The notes beneath the pieces were generated by a model that searched no databases, was not told the DNA's origin, and saw only the letters and a list, made by a program, of their open reading frames with translations. A stretch of 64,000 nucleotides of DNA from NCBI GenBank assembly GCA_964503335.1, contig CAZCZZ010000005.1, positions 1 to 64,000 on the forward strand, written 5' to 3'. Each line of letters starts with the position of its first letter. The first letter of the stretch is position 1. Positions 63,257-64,000 of the stretch are shown one piece after another. The DNA comes from CAZCZZ01 sp964503335. GTDB taxonomy: Bacteria > Verrucomicrobiota > Kiritimatiellia > CAIVKH01. Position numbers and translations under genes: made by a program.

Positions 63257-63921
63257 GAGCCTTTCGCGTCCAGCCCGCGCCTGCGGTCCAGCGCTTCCTT
63301 CAGCGTGCGGACGTAGTTGACGCGCAGAGCCCGATCCCGGATTCCAACGTTCTCGCCGTGAATGCGTCGCATCACAAGCGTCTCCGGAACCATGAACTCC
63401 CTCAGGCCGAGATCCCTCGCGCGCATCATCCAGTCGAGGTACTCCGATACCGGAAGACCTGGACGAAACGGTCCGACGCGACGCATCGACTCGACCTTCG
63501 CCATGAACGAGCTGATATGGATGCCCTGCCCGGGCATCGTCGCGCCATCCGGCGTGAACTGGTCGAAGTGCGCAAACAGGATATCCACGCCGGGGTTGTC
63601 GCGAATCGCTGCGAGCTGACACTCCATCTTGTGCGGGAGCCAGAGGTCGTCGGCGTCGATGATGGCGATCCATTCACACGTTGTGTGTTCAACGCCCGCG
63701 TTCCGCGCGATTGAAACACCTCCGTGAGGGAGGCGGATGATGGTCACGTCGGGGAAGCCCTGTTCCACGACTGACGCCGTGTCGTCCGTCGAACCGTCGT
63801 CCACCACGATGATCTCGCGGGGCAACACGGTCTGGCGATATACGCTTCCGATCGTTTCCGCGATATAGCGCGCGGCGTTGAAGGCAGGGATCAGCACCGC
63901 TACGGAGGGGTTTGCGCTCAC
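63253..63921 (-). CDS. Family 2 glycosyltransferase
   Basis: This protein of about 222 residues starts at GTG 63921 with GGGGAA six bases upstream. It has the GT2 pattern SVAVLIPAFNAARYIAETI, EIIVVDDGSTDDT, GVSIARNAGVEH and the metal motif IDADDLW. It transfers a sugar from a nucleotide donor, probably onto the glycan carried by the flippase. It is somewhat short but complete through the catalytic domain. Its start overlaps the preceding stop as GTGA. Confidence 0.9.
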   Translation of the reverse strand: MSANPSVAVLIPAFNAARYIAETIGSVYRQTVLPREIIVVDDGSTDDTASVVEQGFPDVTIIRLPHGGVSIARNAGVEHTTCEWIAIIDADDLWLPHKMECQLAAIRDNPGVDILFAHFDQFTPDGATMPGQGIHISSFMAKVESMRRVGPFRPGLPVSEYLDWMMRARDLGLREFMVPETLVMRRIHGENVGIRDRALRVNYVRTLKEALDRRRGLDAKGS

Positions 63922-64000
63922 GCTTCGTTCCCCTTGCGGCGGCGGTTCATCGATGCGTGCAGGGCCTTGAACAAATCTCCCCGGCTGATGTGCCATTGGT
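63918..64000 (-). CDS. 3' end of the preceding operon gene (partial)
   Basis: Only 26 codons are in the window, reading WHISRGDLFKALHASMNRRK and then GNEA-stop. The stop overlaps the GT2 start. A short basic tail after WHISRGDL suggests another sugar-handling or glycosyltransferase-like protein, but the fragment is too short to name. Confidence 0.5.
   Translation of the reverse strand, partial: QWHISRGDLFKALHASMNRRRKGNEA

Noticed and set aside
1..64000. tRNA, rRNA, insertion-sequence transposase or integrase genes
   Set aside because: None seen on reading both strands; no transposase motifs appear in any plausible protein.

Overview
The window is a 64 kb piece of draft sequence; an exact run of 100 N at 51,492-51,591 marks a scaffold join. 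It is GC-rich apart from a few islands. The gene content suggests a PVC-superphylum bacterium, most likely Kiritimatiellota or a related Verrucomicrobiota. Pointers are a prepilin with an H-X9-DG-like C-terminus, a PEP-CTERM protein, LacI control of sugar genes, very large DUF11-repeat surface proteins, a C25 (gingipain-like) peptidase and dispersed palindromic repeats. This assignment is inference, since no rRNA or tRNA gene was seen.

Layout. 1-8.6 kb is a carbohydrate-use region: a secreted CBM9/HYR-type protein under a promoter with two LacI-type operators, an acetyl-xylan-esterase-like hydrolase, a LacI regulator, a prepilin-like protein, a PEP-CTERM protein and an MFS transporter both cut at their 5' ends and meeting head to head near 5,350, a GH1 beta-glucosidase, and an FAD oxidoreductase broken by an in-frame TGA. 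8.6-16 kb is housekeeping (ruvB, ruvA, a lipoprotein thioredoxin, a CsgG-like lipoprotein, a response regulator) with a GIY-YIG gene and a hicAB module between ruvB and ruvA. 16-20.5 kb holds a three-gene 2-oxoacid dehydrogenase complex and a divergent malate dehydrogenase.

20.6-28.8 kb is a lower-GC accessory island and the most interesting part. On the minus strand, in order of transcription, come a DUF3696-type SMC-like ATPase, a PIN-like protein, a compact Argonaute/PIWI protein with an apparently complete DEDD catalytic tetrad (D326, E361, D395, D515 by hand count), an unknown protein and a PcfJ-like protein. The first four overlap one another and the fifth follows after 24 bases. A LysR-type regulator is divergent. 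I read this as a candidate undescribed defence operon.

29-54.2 kb is a cell-surface region. An operon runs from a giant protein (about 7,000 residues, with SdrD-B-like domains and dozens of DUF11-type repeats, some nearly identical at the DNA level), through a split C25 peptidase (propeptide-like gene, then catalytic gene), to a small secreted protein with a calcium-loop motif.

54.4-59.4 kb is a RiPP-like cluster: PqqD, a radical SAM/SPASM enzyme, a 61-residue candidate precursor ending in serine, an HprK-like kinase, a 619-residue membrane protein and a ferredoxin-NADP-reductase-like protein, nearly all translationally coupled. 59.5-64 kb runs the other way as a tightly overlapping operon: GT2 glycosyltransferase, nucleotidyltransferase-like protein, AEC transporter, oligosaccharide flippase and MazG-like pyrophosphohydrolase, probably an envelope polysaccharide locus.
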